This document shows, in pieces, positions 27,445-34,887 of a DNA stretch of 64,000 nt (the first letter of the stretch is position 1; each line of letters opens with the position of its first letter). This DNA comes from Streptomyces coeruleorubidus. Its GTDB lineage: Bacteria; Actinomycetota; Actinomycetes; Streptomycetales; Streptomycetaceae. A program made the position numbers and the translations under genes. Location of the stretch: positions 2,232,001-2,296,000 of the forward strand of contig NZ_CP023694.1 in the NCBI RefSeq assembly GCF_008705135.1, given 5' to 3'. Under the pieces are notes generated by a model. It was not told the origin of the DNA. It saw only the letters and a program-made list of their open reading frames with translations, and searched no databases.

Positions 27445-27972
27445 ATGACCACCAACACCCCCATCACCCTTCCCGACGGCCGTCCCGTCCCGCATCTGAC
27501 CGGTGACGAACGGGCCATGCTCGAGAGCTGGCTGGACTTCCACCGGGCCACGCTGGCGCTGAAGTGCGCCGGGCTGGACGACGCGCAGGTGCGGACCGCG
27601 GCGGCCGAGCCGTCCACGCTGACGCTGCTCGGGCTGGTGCAGCACCTCGCCGAGGTCGAGCGGAACTGGTTCCAGCGGGTGGCCGCCGGGCTCGACGTGC
27701 CGCCGGTGTACGAGGACGGCACCGGCTACACGCTGGACCCGTCGCGCGGTATCGACGAGGCGCTCGGGATCTGGCGGCGGGAGATCGAGCGGGGGCGGGA
27801 GCTGTGTGCGGGGCTGCCGCTGGACCACATCGGGCGGGTCGCCGAGGGGCCGGTGCCCGGGATGGAGGTCAGCATGCGCTGGGTGCTGATCCACATGATC
27901 GAGGAGTACGCCCGGCACAACGGTCACGCCGATCTCCTGCGGGAACGTATCGACGGAGTGACCGGGGCTTGA
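27445..27972 (+). CDS. DinB/DUF664 family protein (mycothiol-dependent enzyme fold)
   Basis: A 175-aa four-helix-bundle protein of the DinB superfamily. Three histidines likely to bind metal occur in [16 protein letters not shown] (about residue 72), in [20 protein letters not shown] (about 152) and nearby. YARHNGHAD is the signature of DUF664. Members in actinobacteria include mycothiol-dependent isomerases and S-transferases. The exact reaction is unknown. The open frame extends far upstream, across the MITE, but the coding part begins at ATG 27445. It is 41 nt from the MITE edge. Confidence 0.85.
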   Translation: MTTNTPITLPDGRPVPHLTGDERAMLESWLDFHRATLALKCAGLDDAQVRTAAAEPSTLTLLGLVQHLAEVERNWFQRVAAGLDVPPVYEDGTGYTLDPSRGIDEALGIWRREIERGRELCAGLPLDHIGRVAEGPVPGMEVSMRWVLIHMIEEYARHNGHADLLRERIDGVTGA

Positions 27973-28167
27973 ATTAAACGTGTTTCCGGGACGACCCACA
28001 TGTAAGCTGGCACACAATTAGGAATTCTTTCAAGAACAGCTTCCCGTATTCTTCTGCCCGCTTTTCCTGATCCTAAACCCAAAGATTTTGAGGACACCTG
28101 GAGAAGGAATTCGGGCAGATCTCGTGGTGATTACACGGCTGTGACGCGTTACACACCGTGACTGCTT

Positions 28168-28197
28168 TGCCCGGTATTACCCGGACAATATCGGGCA
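28168..28197. promoter_or_regulatory. 11-bp inverted repeat upstream of ectA
   Basis: TGCCCGGTATT (28168-28178) and AATATCGGGCA (28187-28197) are inverted with one mismatch and an 8-nt spacer. They lie in a noticeably AT-richer stretch (about 27975-28310) that precedes ectA and holds no gene. The location 114 nt before the start fits an operator or the core promoter region of the osmotically induced ect operon. The binding protein is unknown. Confidence 0.45.
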
Positions 28198-28310
28198 TAC
28201 CTCTGCCCTTTTGCGCGAACCCTCGCGCCCGCGTGATAACACAGGCCTGGCTCATACGTAACCCCTATCGGCGATGCAATTTTGAATTTCGCTGGGTAAG
28301 TTCAATTCGC

Positions 28311-28817
28311 ATGACTGCCGTACAAGCAGATCCGCAAATCGACCGCCCAACGGTGGCTGACGGAGCCGCGCTCTGGCGGATGGCGAAGGACTCGAAGGTT
28401 CTCGACCTGAACTCGTCCTACAGCTATCTGCTGTGGTGCCGCGACTTCGCGGCCACGTCGGCCGTGGCGCGTGACGAGCACGGCGAGCCGATGGGTTTCA
28501 TCACCGGGTACGTGCGGCCGGACAGCCCGCACACCCTGCTGGTCTGGCAGGTGGCGGTGGACGAGGCACACCGCGGGCGCGGGCTGGCCGCCACGCTGCT
28601 CGACGGTCTGGTCGCCCGGACCGTCGCCGAGCGCGGGGTGACGACGGTGGAGACCACCATCACCCCGGGCAACACCGCCTCGGAGCGCCTGTTCACGTCG
28701 TTCGCCGAGCGTCACGGCGCCCGGCTGGAGCGCGAGGTGCTCTTCGACACGGCCGTGTTCCCCGACGGGCCGCACGACCCCGAGGTCCTGTACCGCATCG
28801 GCCCGCTGTCCCACTGA
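28311..28817 (+). CDS. ectA: L-2,4-diaminobutyric acid acetyltransferase EctA
   Basis: A 168-aa GNAT enzyme that acetylates 2,4-diaminobutyrate at N4, the second step of ectoine synthesis. Family signs are TVADGAALWRMAKDSKVLDL and SSYSYLLWCRDFAATS at the N-terminus, and the acetyl-CoA motif HRGRGLAATLLDGL (about residues 86-99). ATG at 28311 fits the family start. An in-frame GTG at 28158 would add an unrelated 51-residue extension and is rejected. The ribosome-binding site is weak. It is the first gene of ectABCD. The AT-rich upstream region likely holds the osmotic promoter. Confidence 0.96.
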   Translation: MTAVQADPQIDRPTVADGAALWRMAKDSKVLDLNSSYSYLLWCRDFAATSAVARDEHGEPMGFITGYVRPDSPHTLLVWQVAVDEAHRGRGLAATLLDGLVARTVAERGVTTVETTITPGNTASERLFTSFAERHGARLEREVLFDTAVFPDGPHDPEVLYRIGPLSH

Positions 28818-28869
28818 CTTCCTGCCGGACTCCCGCAGACTTCCCCCACGTACCGAGGAGCGATTCGTC

Positions 28870-30141
28870 GTGACCATCACCCAGCCCGACCTGAGTGTCT
28901 TCGAGACCGTTGAGTCCGAGGTGCGCAGCTACTGCCGCGGCTGGCCCACCGTCTTCGACCGTGCGGTGGGCAGCCGTATGTACGACGAGGACGGCCATGA
29001 GTACCTCGACTTCTTCGCCGGAGCCGGGTCACTGAACTACGGGCACAACAACCCCGTCCTGAAACGCGCCCTGATCGACTACCTGGAGCGGGACGGCGTC
29101 ACGCACGGGCTCGACATGTCGACCACCGCCAAGCGCACGTTCCTGGAGGCCTTCCAGAACCTGCTGCTGCGGCCGCGCGACCTGCCGTACAAGGTCATGT
29201 TCCCCGGCCCGACCGGCACCAACGCCGTGGAGGCCGCGCTGAAGCTGGCGCGAAAGGTGAAGGGGCGCGAGTCCATCGTGTCCTTCACCAACGCCTTCCA
29301 CGGCATGTCGCTGGGCTCGCTGGCCGTGACCGGCAACGCCTTCAAGCGGGCCGGTGCCGGTATCCCGCTGGTGCACGGCACGCCCATGCCGTTCGACAAC
29401 TACTTCGACGGCACGGTCGAGGACTTCCTGTGGTTCGAGCGGCTGCTGGAGGACCAGGGCTCCGGCCTGAACAAGCCGGCCGCCGTGATCGTCGAGACCG
29501 TGCAGGGCGAGGGCGGCATCAACGTGGCCCGGCCCGAGTGGCTGCGCGCCCTGTCCGAGCTGTGCGAGCGGCAGGACATGCTGCTGATCGTCGACGACAT
29601 CCAGATGGGCTGCGGCCGCACCGGCGCCTTCTTCTCCTTCGAGGAGGCGGGCATCACGCCGGACATCGTCACCGTCTCGAAGTCGATCAGCGGCTACGGC
29701 CTGCCGATGTCGCTGTGCCTGTTCAAGCCGGAGCTCGACGTGTGGGAGCCCGGCGAGCACAACGGCACCTTCCGCGGCAACAACCCCGCCTTCGTCACGG
29801 CGACCGCGGCCCTGGAGGCGTACTGGGCCGACGGCTCCGCGATGGAGAAGCAGACCCGCAAGCGCGGTGAGCAGGTCGAGCAGGCGCTGATCTCCATCAC
29901 CGAGGAGAACCTGGCCGACGTGAAGGAGTACCGGGGCCGCGGCCTGGTGTGGGGCATGGAGTTCCACGACAAGGACCGCGCGGGCAAGATCGCCAAGCGC
30001 GCCTTCGAACTCGGCCTGCTCATCGAGACGTCCGGGCCGGAGAGCGAGGTCGTGAAACTGCTCCCCGCCCTGACCATCACGCCCGAGGAACTGGACGAGG
30101 GCCTGTCGACACTGGCCCGCGCCGTCCGCGAGACCGCCTGA
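28870..30141 (+). CDS. ectB: Diaminobutyrate-2-oxoglutarate transaminase EctB
   Basis: A 423-aa class III PLP aminotransferase that makes L-2,4-diaminobutyrate from aspartate semialdehyde with glutamate as amino donor. It starts with ETVESEVRSYCRGWPTVFDR, typical of EctB. PGPTGTNAVEAALKLARKV binds cofactor phosphate, DDIQMGCGRTG holds the cofactor aspartate, and the lysine is in TVSKSISGYGLPMSL (about residue 269). GTG at 28870 follows GAGGAG. The length is normal for the family. Confidence 0.97.
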   Translation: MTITQPDLSVFETVESEVRSYCRGWPTVFDRAVGSRMYDEDGHEYLDFFAGAGSLNYGHNNPVLKRALIDYLERDGVTHGLDMSTTAKRTFLEAFQNLLLRPRDLPYKVMFPGPTGTNAVEAALKLARKVKGRESIVSFTNAFHGMSLGSLAVTGNAFKRAGAGIPLVHGTPMPFDNYFDGTVEDFLWFERLLEDQGSGLNKPAAVIVETVQGEGGINVARPEWLRALSELCERQDMLLIVDDIQMGCGRTGAFFSFEEAGITPDIVTVSKSISGYGLPMSLCLFKPELDVWEPGEHNGTFRGNNPAFVTATAALEAYWADGSAMEKQTRKRGEQVEQALISITEENLADVKEYRGRGLVWGMEFHDKDRAGKIAKRAFELGLLIETSGPESEVVKLLPALTITPEELDEGLSTLARAVRETA

Positions 30142-30183
30142 CCGAGCAACCGGCACCACCCATTTAGGAGGCATCGCAGCACC

Positions 30184-30582
30184 GTGATTGTCCGTTCGTT
30201 CAAGGAGATCGAAGGTACCGACCGGCACGTGAAGTCGGCGTCCGGCACGTGGGAGAGCAAACGCATCGTCCTCGCCAAGGAGAAGGTCGGCTTCTCCCTG
30301 CACGAGACGATCCTGTACGCGGGTACGGAGACGTCGATGTGGTATGCGAACCACATCGAGGCCGTCGTCTGCGTGGAGGGCGAGGCCGAGCTGACCGACC
30401 GCGAGACCGGGAAGTCGTACACCATCACGCCCGGGACCATGTACCTCCTGGACGGGCACGAGAAGCACACGCTGCGGATCAAGAAGGACTTCCGCTGCCT
30501 CTGCGTCTTCAATCCGCCCGTGACCGGACGGGAGGACCACGACGAGAACGGCGTTTACCCGCTGCTCACCGAGGAGGTGTGA
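30184..30582 (+). CDS. ectC: L-ectoine synthase EctC
   Basis: A 132-aa cupin that closes N4-acetyldiaminobutyrate to ectoine. It begins with the EctC pattern [20 protein letters not shown], and the cupin motifs [18 protein letters not shown] and [15 protein letters not shown] follow. The iron-binding glutamate, tyrosine and histidine positions of the family appear present. AGGAGG lies upstream of the GTG start. It is 6 nt from ectD, so translation is probably linked. Confidence 0.97.
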   Translation: MIVRSFKEIEGTDRHVKSASGTWESKRIVLAKEKVGFSLHETILYAGTETSMWYANHIEAVVCVEGEAELTDRETGKSYTITPGTMYLLDGHEKHTLRIKKDFRCLCVFNPPVTGREDHDENGVYPLLTEEV

Positions 30583-30588
30583 CGTTTC

Positions 30589-31497
30589 ATGACCGCCATC
30601 ACCGACACCACCACCGGTATCCCCGACCTCTATCCCAGTCGGGGCGCCACCGAGGTGCTCACCCCGCGCCAGGACCCGGTCGTCTGGGGCGCCCCCGACG
30701 CGCCCGGTCCGGTCGCGCCGGCCGATCTGCTGTCCTTCGAGCGTGACGGCTTCCTCGCCATCGACGAGCTGATCACCGACGACGAGGTCGCCGTCTACCG
30801 GAACGAGCTCAACCGGCTGGTGAACGACCCGGACATCCGTGCCGACGAGCGGTCGATCGTCGAGCCGCTGTCCAAGGAGATCCGCTCGGTCTTCGAGGTG
30901 CACAAGATCAGCGAGGTGTTCGCCAAGCTGGTGCGGGACGAGCGGGTCGTCGGCCGGGCGCGGCAGATCCTCGGCTCGGACGTCTACGTCCACCAGTCGC
31001 GGATCAACGTCAAGCCGGGGTTCGGGGCCAGTGGCTTCTACTGGCACTCGGACTTCGAGACGTGGCACGCCGAGGACGGTCTGCCGCGGATGCGCACGGT
31101 GTCGGTCTCGATCGCGCTGACCGAGAACTACGACACCAACGGCGGGCTCATGATCATGCCGGGGTCGCACAAGACGTTTCTCGGGTGCGCTGGGGCCACG
31201 CCGAAGGACAACTACAAGAAGTCGTTGCAGATGCAGGACGCGGGCACGCCGTCGGACGACGCGCTGACCCTGCTGGCCTCGCAGCACGGCATCAAGTTGT
31301 TCACGGGCAAGGCCGGTTCGGCGACGTGGTTCGACTGCAACTGCATGCACGGCTCCGGCGACAACATCACGCCGTTCCCGCGCAGCAACGTGTTCATCGT
31401 GTTCAACAGCGTGGAGAACACGGCGGTGGAACCGTTCGCGGCGCCGGTGCGACGACCGGAGTTCATCGGGGCGCGGGACTTCACGCCGGTGCGGTGA
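30589..31497 (+). CDS. ectD: Ectoine 5-hydroxylase EctD
   Basis: A 302-aa Fe(II)/2-oxoglutarate dioxygenase that converts ectoine to 5-hydroxyectoine. The iron ligands are in FYWHSDFETWHAEDG (H-x-D at about residues 153-155) and in CNCMHGSGDN (distal histidine about 253). The ectoine hydroxylase block VHQSRINVKPGFGASGFYWH is conserved. The last 34 nt of the gene are repeated 81 nt downstream. It is followed by a hairpin terminator. Presence of ectD means the strain can make hydroxyectoine as well as ectoine. Confidence 0.97.
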   Translation: MTAITDTTTGIPDLYPSRGATEVLTPRQDPVVWGAPDAPGPVAPADLLSFERDGFLAIDELITDDEVAVYRNELNRLVNDPDIRADERSIVEPLSKEIRSVFEVHKISEVFAKLVRDERVVGRARQILGSDVYVHQSRINVKPGFGASGFYWHSDFETWHAEDGLPRMRTVSVSIALTENYDTNGGLMIMPGSHKTFLGCAGATPKDNYKKSLQMQDAGTPSDDALTLLASQHGIKLFTGKAGSATWFDCNCMHGSGDNITPFPRSNVFIVFNSVENTAVEPFAAPVRRPEFIGARDFTPVR

Positions 31498-31516
31498 ACG
31501 ACCCCCCGGCCGGGGG

Positions 31517-31536
31517 TCCGGGGGTTGGCCCCCGGA
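31517..31536. terminator. 8-bp hairpin after ectD
   Basis: TCCGGGGG-TTGG-CCCCCGGA, a perfect stem with a 4-nt loop, 20 nt after the ectD stop. It is preceded by a second GC-rich palindrome (CCCCCGGCCGGGGG). Likely the end of the ect transcript. Confidence 0.75.
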
Positions 31537-31544
31537 GAACACAG

Positions 31545-31578
31545 CATCGGGGCGCGGGACTTCACGCCGGTGCGGTGA
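31545..31578 (+). repeat. Duplicate of the ectD 3' end
   Basis: These 34 nt (CATCGGGGCGCGGGACTTCA and onward to GCGGTGA) are identical to the last 34 nt of ectD at 31464-31497, including the stop codon. The copies flank the ectD terminator. Confidence 0.9.
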
Positions 31579-31648
31579 CCGCTGGTCGCCGGTGAAGTGA
31601 CCGCTGCGCGCCGGTGAAGTGACCGCTGGTCGCCGGTGAAGTGACCGG
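31577..31648 (+). repeat. Three tandem 22-bp units plus partial fourth
   Basis: Units at 31577-31598, 31599-31620 and 31621-31642 share GACCGCTGGTCGCCGGTGAA plus GT, the middle one with two changes, followed by GACCGG. The unit resembles the end of the ectD duplicate (CGCCGGTGCGGTGA), so it probably arose by slippage from it. There are no spacers, so this is not a CRISPR. Confidence 0.85.
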
Positions 31649-31660
31649 ATGACACAGCTG

Positions 31661-31706
31661 CCGGGTGGGGCCTCCTCGTGTGGGACGGGAGGCCCCGCCC
31701 GGTTTT
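31661..31706. terminator. Bidirectional hairpin with T-run between convergent genes
   Basis: CCGGGTGGGGCCTCC (31661-31675) pairs with GGAGGCCCCGCCCGG (31688-31702) with one G-T wobble, followed by TTTT. The 12-nt loop is TCGTGTGGGACG. It separates the ect region from the convergent aminotransferase gene. Confidence 0.88.
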
Positions 31707-31707
31707 G

Positions 31708-32760
31708 TCATGCGGCCAGGACCTCCAGCAGACGGTCGACGTCCGCCGGGGTGTTGTAGAGGTGGAACGCCGCCCGCAGGTTCCCCGCCCGGTCGGACAC
31801 CTGGATGCCCGCGCGGCTCAGCTCTTGCTGCCGGTGGCCGAGCCCCGGGACGGACACGATCGCCGAGCCCGGCGCGGGCACCGGCGCGTGGCCCAGCTCG
31901 GCGAGCCCGACGCGGAAGCGGTCCGCGAGGGCGACGTCGTGGGCGTGCACGACGTCGACGCCGATCTCCTCCAGCAGCTCCAGGGAGGCGCGCAGCCCGG
32001 CGTAGGTGAAGAGTGAGGGGCTGATGTCGAAGCGCCGTGCGGAGTGGGCGAGTTCCTCGACCGGGCCGTAGCAGCTCTCCCAGGGGACCTCGCCGGCGAC
32101 CCAGCCGGCGAGCAGCGGCGTGAGTCCGCCGAAGTCCTGCGGGGTGACGAAGAACGCGGCCCCGTGCGGCCCGAGCAGCCACTTGAAGCCGACGGCGGCC
32201 AGGAAGTCGTCGGCGTCGGCCTCCATCGGCAGCCAGCCGGCCGACTGGGAGGCGTCGACGTAGGTTCGGGCGCCGTGCGCCCGGGCCGCCTCGCGCACGG
32301 CCGGCAGGTCGGCGAGCCGGCCGTCGGCGGACTGGGCGGTGCTGACCGCGACGAGCGCAGTGCCGGGGCGGACGGACTCGGCGAGCCGCTCCAGGGGAAC
32401 GGCGCGCACCTTGAGGTCGCCGCGCGCGTGGAAGGGGTTCACCAGGGAGGCGAAGTCGGCCTCCGCGGTGAGGACTTCGGCGCCCGCGGGCAGCGAGGCG
32501 GCGATCAGCCCGCCGTACTCGGCGACCGAGGCGCCGGTGGCGACCCGCTCGGCCGGCACGCCGGCCAGCCGGGCGAAACAAGCGCGGGCGGCCTCGACGT
32601 CCTCGTACAGGGGACCCAGGGGCGTGCCCTCCGCGCGCATCCGCACCGCCTGCTGTACGGCGGTGACGGTACGGGCGGGCAGGAGCCCGTTGCTCGCGGT
32701 GTTGAGGTAGGTGTGCTTCGGGGCGAACTCGGCACGGACGAGGTTCTCGAAGGTCTCCAT
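31708..32760 (-). CDS. Class V PLP aminotransferase (cysteine desulfurase/kynureninase-like fold)
   Basis: About 350 aa. It is a class V fold-type I PLP enzyme with YLNTASNGLLPARTVTAVQQ at the start, the PLP aspartate in YVDASQSAGWLPMEAD, and the lysine in LAAVGFKWLLGPHGAAFFV (about residue 199). NTASNGLLP and GFKWLLGPHG resemble isopenicillin N epimerase-like and selenocysteine lyase-like proteins. The reaction is unknown. ATG at 32760 is used because family homology starts there. An in-frame ATG at 32796 has no ribosome-binding site and may be leaderless. The gene is convergent with ectD. Confidence 0.84.
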   Translation of the reverse strand: METFENLVRAEFAPKHTYLNTASNGLLPARTVTAVQQAVRMRAEGTPLGPLYEDVEAARACFARLAGVPAERVATGASVAEYGGLIAASLPAGAEVLTAEADFASLVNPFHARGDLKVRAVPLERLAESVRPGTALVAVSTAQSADGRLADLPAVREAARAHGARTYVDASQSAGWLPMEADADDFLAAVGFKWLLGPHGAAFFVTPQDFGGLTPLLAGWVAGEVPWESCYGPVEELAHSARRFDISPSLFTYAGLRASLELLEEIGVDVVHAHDVALADRFRVGLAELGHAPVPAPGSAIVSVPGLGHRQQELSRAGIQVSDRAGNLRAAFHLYNTPADVDRLLEVLAA

Positions 32761-32855
32761 GGAACCACTCTGCGTCCCCTGGATCTCCCCGTCCATTGCC
32801 GATTTCTGCGTGATGCCGCTAAGGAGCGCTTATAAATACGCCCCGACCTGCGGTT

Positions 32856-33569
32856 TCAGTGCTGGGGCACCGCGCAGCCGTCCGGGCCGCACGCGTCCGC
32901 GTCCCCGCTGTCCACGAGCTTCAGCGGCGAGCGCTCGCCGTACGCCTGGGTCAGCGCCTGGGCGAAGACCTCCGCGGGCTGGGCACCGGAGACGCCGTAC
33001 GTGCGGTCGAGCACGAAGAACGGCACACCGCTCGCGCCGAGCTGCGCGGCCTCGCGCTCGTCGGCGCGTACGTCATCGGCGTACGCCCCGGCATCGGCGA
33101 GCACCGCGCGGACGGCCTCCGCGTCCAGCCCGGCGGACACGGCGAGCTCCACCAGCCGCTCGTCGTCGTTGAACACGGAGCGCTCCTCGGCGAAGTTCGC
33201 CCGGTACAGCAGGTCGAGGAGCTGCTCCTGGCGCCCCTGCTCCTTGGCGAAGTGGAGCAGGCGGTGCATGTCGAAGGTGCTGCCGTGGTCGCGCCCCCGG
33301 GTGCGGTAGTCCAGCCCCTCGGCGGCGGCCTGTGCGCCCAGGTTGTCCTCACCGGCCTCGGCCTGCGCCCGGCTCATCCCGTACTTCCCGGTGAGCATCG
33401 TGATCACGGGCTGGATGTCGTCCTTGGCGCGGCCCGGGTCCAGCTCGAAGGAGCGGTGCACCACCTCGACGTCGTCACGGTGCGGGAAGTCCCGCAGCGC
33501 CTTCTCGAAGCGGGCTTTGCCCACGTAGCACCAGGGGCAGGCGATGTCGCTCCAGATCTCGACGCGCAT
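32856..33569 (-). CDS. DsbA-family oxidoreductase (FrnE-like)
   Basis: A 237-aa cytosolic thioredoxin-fold protein of the DsbA/FrnE group. The active-site CPWC lies at residues 11-14 (WSDIACPWCYVG), the helical insert carries HRSFELDPGR and GSTFDMHRLLHFAKEQG, and the cis-proline loop is ASGVPFFVLD. A second cysteine pair near the C-terminus (ACGPDGCAV) is shared by FrnE proteins. It was named from frenolicin synthesis but is widespread, acting as an isomerase or polyketide-related oxidoreductase. ATG at 33569 is preferred for GAGAGAG just upstream. Confidence 0.9.
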   Translation of the reverse strand: MRVEIWSDIACPWCYVGKARFEKALRDFPHRDDVEVVHRSFELDPGRAKDDIQPVITMLTGKYGMSRAQAEAGEDNLGAQAAAEGLDYRTRGRDHGSTFDMHRLLHFAKEQGRQEQLLDLLYRANFAEERSVFNDDERLVELAVSAGLDAEAVRAVLADAGAYADDVRADEREAAQLGASGVPFFVLDRTYGVSGAQPAEVFAQALTQAYGERSPLKLVDSGDADACGPDGCAVPQH

Positions 33570-33645
33570 GTCTTCGGCTCTCTCCAGCTCGTACGGGGTG
33601 CGGAGGCCCCCTCCGCCGAGTTGGTGAACGTTCAAGCAGCCGATT

Positions 33646-34140
33646 TCATTCCGCGGCCAGGGAGAGCCGCATCGTCAGATGGTGGTCCCCGGGCTCGGCC
33701 GGTTCCGGCACCCACCCCTGCCGCCGGTAGAACCCCTGCGCCCGCAGGTTGTCGACATGCACGTCGAGAACGGCGGTCCGCCGGCCGTCGGCCTGCCACT
33801 CCTCGACGCAGGCCGCGTGCAGGGCGGTGCCGATGCCGCCGCGCCAGTGGTCGGGGTCGACGTGGAACTGGAACAGCTTCACCGTGTCCGCCGGGGCGCC
33901 CTCGGGAGTCCGGAAGGAGGCCAGGCCGACGATGCGCCCTGCCTCCACCACGCACAACACCCGCCCCTCCGGCCGCGCGAGGGCGCTCTCCCAGATGGCG
34001 AGCCAGTCGGTGCCGTCCTGTGGCAGCCCGTCGGGGTAGTACGTCGCCCGGGCACGCGCGTGCAGCGCGACGACGTCCGCCACCTCGGCGGGCAAGGCGG
34101 TACGGATCACTCTGTCGGGGGTCACTCGGTTCTTGATCAT
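33646..34140 (-). CDS. GNAT-family N-acetyltransferase
   Basis: A 164-aa single GNAT domain. The acetyl-CoA motif is HWRGGIGTALHAACVEEW (about residues 99-116), preceded by VKLFQFHVDPDHW and followed by VHVDNLRAQGFYRRQGWVPE, a classic motif B. The substrate is unknown. ATG at 34140 is used although its upstream sequence lacks a clear Shine-Dalgarno sequence. GTG at 34125 is an alternative. It lies 46 nt downstream of the DUF1349 gene in the same direction, so cotranscription is likely. Confidence 0.85.
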   Translation of the reverse strand: MIKNRVTPDRVIRTALPAEVADVVALHARARATYYPDGLPQDGTDWLAIWESALARPEGRVLCVVEAGRIVGLASFRTPEGAPADTVKLFQFHVDPDHWRGGIGTALHAACVEEWQADGRRTAVLDVHVDNLRAQGFYRRQGWVPEPAEPGDHHLTMRLSLAAE

Positions 34141-34186
34141 GCAGCGGAGGACGTCCCCCGGCCGGGACGTGGTTCCCCGACAGGCT

Positions 34187-34795
34187 TCAGCTGCCGTCGC
34201 GCAGGTCGTTCGGCCAGTGCGGCCTGAACTCAACGCGGTCGTACGTCACCACGCAGCCCTCCCCCATCGGCGACTGGGTCATGAAGCCGATCAGGGCCGC
34301 GCCCGTCTCCTTCTCGTCGCCCAGCGTGAAGAGGCGGACGAACGTCCACCGTTCACCGTCGCGGGAGGCGTGGAAGGCGAAGGCGCGGCCGGTGCGGCTC
34401 ACCCGGAGCCAGACGGAACTGCCGTCGACGGCGAAGGAGTTGGCGTCGTCGGAGTGGCCCCGGGTGACCACCGTGCAGACGGTGGGCACGTCCGGGGAGT
34501 ACTCCAGGCAGAGCTTGGCCCAGGCGCGCTCGCCGACATTGACGTAGAGCACCCCGGCGTCGAAGGCCGCACCGAACCCGACGGTGACCCGGGCGATCAG
34601 CTGGAAGTCCCCTTCGGGCGCCCCGAGCAGCCGAGGCGCGTCGGACGCGGGGTCCAGCCCTTCCCCGGTGGGCGGCACGAACCGATCCTGCCGAGCCCCG
34701 GCCCACCCGGTCAGCACCCCGTCCTCGTAGGACCAATGGGCCTCGGGCCCGTAGGAGCGCAGGGGGAACGGAAGTTCGGGAATCTCGAGATCCAT
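34187..34795 (-). CDS. DUF1349 domain protein (concanavalin-like beta sandwich)
   Basis: A 202-aa protein matching the DUF1349 pattern: DFQLIARVTVGFGAAFDAGV / LYVNVGERAWAKLCLEYSPD, VVTRGHSDDANSFAV, WLRVSRTGRAFAFHASRDGE and the late FMTQSPMGEGCVVTYDRVEF. The fold resembles legume-lectin or glucanase beta sandwiches. The yeast and bacterial members have no firmly known activity. No signal peptide is seen, so it is cytosolic. It follows the aldehyde dehydrogenase gene with a 92-nt gap that contains an interspersed repeat. Confidence 0.85.
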   Translation of the reverse strand: MDLEIPELPFPLRSYGPEAHWSYEDGVLTGWAGARQDRFVPPTGEGLDPASDAPRLLGAPEGDFQLIARVTVGFGAAFDAGVLYVNVGERAWAKLCLEYSPDVPTVCTVVTRGHSDDANSFAVDGSSVWLRVSRTGRAFAFHASRDGERWTFVRLFTLGDEKETGAALIGFMTQSPMGEGCVVTYDRVEFRPHWPNDLRDGS

Positions 34796-34822
34796 TCAAC
34801 CGAGTCTTTCAGGTCCGGCCCT

Positions 34823-34856
34823 CAGGGGCGCGGGGAACTGCGCGATCAACCACAAC
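34823..34856 (+). repeat. Streptomyces interspersed repeat, copy A
   Basis: CAGGGGCGCGGGGAACTGCG followed by CGATCAACCACAA. A matching stretch lies at 57458-57489. I recall this sequence as very frequent in intergenic regions of Streptomyces. It forms a small GCGC-GGGGAACT-GCGC hairpin. Here it lies between the DUF1349 gene and the aldehyde dehydrogenase gene. Confidence 0.7.
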
Positions 34857-34887
34857 GAACCCGCAGCCCACCCGCACCCCTACGGCG

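Noticed and set aside
27173-27448. 91-codon frame inside MITE copy 1
   Set aside because: The frame exists because of GC bias. The matching frame in copy 2 is not under visible constraint, and the element lacks a ribosome-binding site.
28158-28310. In-frame 51-codon N-terminal extension of ectA
   Set aside because: The extension is not EctA-like, lies in the AT-rich promoter region and contains the inverted repeat.
31577-31648. Tandem 22-bp repeats as a CRISPR or PHO-box array
   Set aside because: There are no spacers between units, and the units fit the PhoP repeat pattern poorly. They resemble the ectD 3' end instead.
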